Shown here: piece after piece, positions 4,121-5,927 of the stretch
How the letters are laid out: the number at the start of each line of letters is the position of its first letter
Position numbering within the stretch: the first letter of the stretch is position 1
From: Propionibacteriaceae bacterium
GTDB lineage: Bacteria > Actinomycetota > Actinomycetes > Propionibacteriales > Propionibacteriaceae
Reading direction: 5' to 3'
DNA length: 5,927 nt
Assembly: GCA_003158895.1 (NCBI GenBank)
Contig: PMLO01000070.1
Coordinates: forward strand, 1-5,927
Translations under genes and position numbers: made by a program
Notes under the pieces: model-generated
Told to the model about the DNA's origin: nothing
What the model saw: only the letters and a program-made list of their open reading frames with translations
Databases searched by the model: none

Positions 4121-5803
4121 ATGACCGAAGCCGTTGCTGGAGGAGATTTCATCCGTGACACAGTGACGCGCGACAACGATCAGGGGACGTACGGCGGGCG
4201 CGTGCAGACGCGGTTCCCGCCGGAGCCGAACGGCTACCTCCACATCGGTCACGCCAAAGCCATCACCGTCGACTTCGGCATCGCGCGCGACTTCGGCGGG
4301 GTGTGCAACCTGCGCCTCGACGACACCAACCCCGACACCGAGGACGTCGAGTACGTCGACGCGATCGTCTCCGACATCGAGTGGCTGGGCTACGAGCCCG
4401 CGGCCGTCCTCCACGCGTCCGACTACTTCCCGACCCTGTACGAGTGGGCCGAGCACCTCGTCACCACCGGGTTCGCCTACGTGGACGACCAGGACGTCGA
4501 GACGATCTCGGCGCAGCGCGGCGGGTACGGGAAGCCCGGCATCGAGTCCCCGTACCGCAACCGCAGCATTGAGGAGAACCTCGACCTGTTCCGCCGGATG
4601 CGTGCTGGCGAGTTCGCGGAGGGCTCCAAGGTGCTGCGCGCGAAGGTCGACATGCAGCACGAGAACATGCAGATGCGTGACCCGGTGATGTACCGGATCC
4701 GGTTCAGCCACCACCACAACACCGGTGACGAGTGGTGCATCTACCCCACGTACGACTGGGCGCACGGGCAGTCCGACGCGATCGAGGGCGTCACCCACTC
4801 GATCTGCACGTTGGAGTTCGACTCGCACCGTGCGCTGTATGACTGGTACCTCGAACACTGCCCGCTCCCCGGCGACCAGCCGAAGCAGATCGAGTTCGCA
4901 CGGCTCGAGTTCACCCATACGGTGACCTCGAAGCGGAAGCTGATGACGCTCGTCACGGACGGCATCGTGTCCGGCTGGGACGACCCTCGGATGCCGACGC
5001 TGCAGGGCTTGCGGCGGCGGGGCTACCCGGCGTCCGCGATCCGCGACTTCTGCCACGACATCGGCACGACGAAGACGAACAGCCGGCAGTCGATCGAGGC
5101 GCTCGAGTCGTACGTGCGGCGCGAGCTGAACCGTACCTCGCAGCGTCGCATGGCCGTCCTCAACCCGGTGAAGCTCGTCATCACGAACTGGCCGACCGAC
5201 GACCAGGGCGCGCCCGTGGTCGACCATTTCGACATCGTCAACAACCCGGAGAACGAGGCGGACGGTACGCGTTCTGTCGCGTTCTCCGGTGAGCTGTGGA
5301 TCGAGGCGGATGACTTCGCCGAGGTGCCGCCGCCAAAGTTCTTCCGGTTGAGCCCGGGACGCGAGGTACGGCTGCGCGGCGCGTACCTGGTGACCGCGAC
5401 CGGGGTGGTCAAGAACGGTGCGGGCGAGATCGTGGCGATCGAGGCCACGTACGACCCGGCGTCGAAGGGCGGCAACGCACCCGACGGCCGCAAGGTGAAG
5501 TCGACGATGCACTGGGTATCAGCTGCACACTCCACAGAGGCCAGCGTGGCGCTGTACGAGCGGCTGTTCGAGGTGGCGTACCCCGGAGAGCGCACCGGCG
5601 AACCTCTCGACGACGTCAACCGCGACTCGCTGCAGCTTCTCGAGGGATGCAAGGTCGAGGCGGCTCTGGCAGACACCGCACCCGGCGAGGTCGTCCAGTT
5701 CGAGCGCCTCGGCTACTTCGCACAGGACGCCGCGACGCCGCTGATGTTCCACCGTACGGTCGGCCTTCGGGACGAGTGGGCGGCGATCCAGAAGCGCCAG
5801 TGA
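4121..5803 (+). CDS. glnS: Glutaminyl-tRNA synthetase
   Basis: A 560-residue GlnRS, close to the 554 of the Escherichia coli enzyme, without the C-terminal YqeY domain fused in some other bacteria. It charges tRNA(Gln) directly with glutamine in the cytoplasm. Residues match the E. coli enzyme along the whole length: FIRD near the N-terminus, TRFPPEPNGYLHIGHAKA (HIGH 41-44), LRLDDTNPDTED, VLRAKVDM, THSICTLEF, GWDDPRMPT, LRRRGYPASAIRDFC and VKSTMHWVSAAHS. Glutamine-pocket residues R30, D66, Y211, C229 and Q255 of E. coli correspond to R31, D67, Y211, C229 and Q256 here. The tRNA contacts R341, R402, R410 and R412 correspond to R342, R409, R417 and R419. The KMSKS loop reads VTSKRK (T269 where E. 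coli has Met). The gene is divergent from gltX. Most actinobacteria lack GlnRS, so lateral acquisition is likely. Confidence 0.98.
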   Translation: MTEAVAGGDFIRDTVTRDNDQGTYGGRVQTRFPPEPNGYLHIGHAKAITVDFGIARDFGGVCNLRLDDTNPDTEDVEYVDAIVSDIEWLGYEPAAVLHASDYFPTLYEWAEHLVTTGFAYVDDQDVETISAQRGGYGKPGIESPYRNRSIEENLDLFRRMRAGEFAEGSKVLRAKVDMQHENMQMRDPVMYRIRFSHHHNTGDEWCIYPTYDWAHGQSDAIEGVTHSICTLEFDSHRALYDWYLEHCPLPGDQPKQIEFARLEFTHTVTSKRKLMTLVTDGIVSGWDDPRMPTLQGLRRRGYPASAIRDFCHDIGTTKTNSRQSIEALESYVRRELNRTSQRRMAVLNPVKLVITNWPTDDQGAPVVDHFDIVNNPENEADGTRSVAFSGELWIEADDFAEVPPPKFFRLSPGREVRLRGAYLVTATGVVKNGAGEIVAIEATYDPASKGGNAPDGRKVKSTMHWVSAAHSTEASVALYERLFEVAYPGERTGEPLDDVNRDSLQLLEGCKVEAALADTAPGEVVQFERLGYFAQDAATPLMFHRTVGLRDEWAAIQKRQ

Positions 5804-5825
5804 TGGGAGCCCCTGGCGACGGCGA

Positions 5826-5927
5826 CTAGCGACCGCCCGCCACGTCCACGATGGTGCCGGTGGTGTACGAGGCGGCATCGGACAGCAGCCACAGGATCGC
5901 TTCGGCGACCTCCTCGGCTCGTCCCGG
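5826..5927 (-). CDS. Short-chain dehydrogenase/reductase, C-terminal fragment
   Basis: The last 33 codons and the TAG stop of a minus-strand gene that enters from the right edge. The frame is open to the end of the window. The peptide begins PGRAEEVAEAILWLLSDAAS and ends YTTGTIVDVAGGR. This matches the C-terminal signature of classical SDR enzymes: a GRPEEVA-type turn, the WLLSD helix, ASY.TG, and a terminal V.GGR. The family are Rossmann-fold NAD(P)-dependent oxidoreductases. The nucleotide-binding motif and catalytic Tyr-Lys lie outside the window, so substrate and cofactor cannot be told. It converges on glnS with 22 bases between the stops and no clear terminator hairpin in that gap. Confidence 0.85.
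   Translation of the reverse strand, partial: PGRAEEVAEAILWLLSDAASYTTGTIVDVAGGR

Noticed and set aside
4034..5512. Minus-strand open frame of 492 codons antisense to glnS.
   Set aside because: glnS is unequivocal by motif match along its full length. The antisense frame is rich in Arg, Val and Asp, typical of a GC-rich shadow frame, with no recognisable domain.
5804..5825. Possible bidirectional terminator between the convergent glnS and SDR genes.
   Set aside because: The 22-base gap has no inverted repeat of useful length and no T-run on either strand.

Overview
The window is high-GC DNA with actinobacterial character. Ribosomal protein genes overlap by 4 bases, with strong Shine-Dalgarno sites and frequent GTG starts. 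One aminoacyl-tRNA synthetase gene appears to be leaderless, and the ribosomal protein sequences read as actinobacterial. The N-terminus of L3 (MTYERNVKGLLGTKLGMTQ) resembles Nocardioides-like Propionibacteriales, but I cannot fix the lineage below phylum with confidence.

Layout from left to right. Positions 1-2184 (minus strand) hold the start of the S10 ribosomal operon, read as rpsJ (S10), rplC (L3), rplD (L4), rplW (L23). The rest of the operon, probably starting with rplB, would continue past the left edge. Positions 2185-2570 are a 386-base gene-free stretch that should contain the end of the gltX transcript and the S10 operon promoter and leader. It has a candidate promoter, several GC-rich hairpins and a 17-base imperfect direct repeat. 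Positions 2571-4037 (minus) encode a glutamyl-tRNA synthetase. Positions 4038-4120 are an 83-base divergent promoter region. Positions 4121-5803 (plus) encode a complete glutaminyl-tRNA synthetase. Positions 5826-5927 (minus) are the last 33 codons of a short-chain dehydrogenase/reductase, convergent with glnS.

The genes serve translation: ribosomal proteins on one side and two related class Ib tRNA synthetases on the other. The notable point is the synthetase pair. Most actinobacteria lack GlnRS and make Gln-tRNA(Gln) indirectly, with a non-discriminating GluRS plus GatCAB amidotransferase. Here a GlnRS with all main glutamine-binding residues stands head to head with a GluRS. That GluRS resembles the Thermus discriminating enzyme and keeps the arginine that makes the enzyme reject tRNA(Gln). 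I infer a direct Gln-tRNA(Gln) pathway encoded by a two-gene divergent cassette, possibly acquired from outside the phylum.

A second oddity is L4, which carries a C-terminal tail of about 85-90 residues built from Lys/Ala/Glu/Pro repeats. I found no tRNA, rRNA, CRISPR array, insertion sequence or phage-related gene. Nothing here proves a wholly new system; the best leads are the synthetase cassette, the L4 tail and the structured rpsJ leader.
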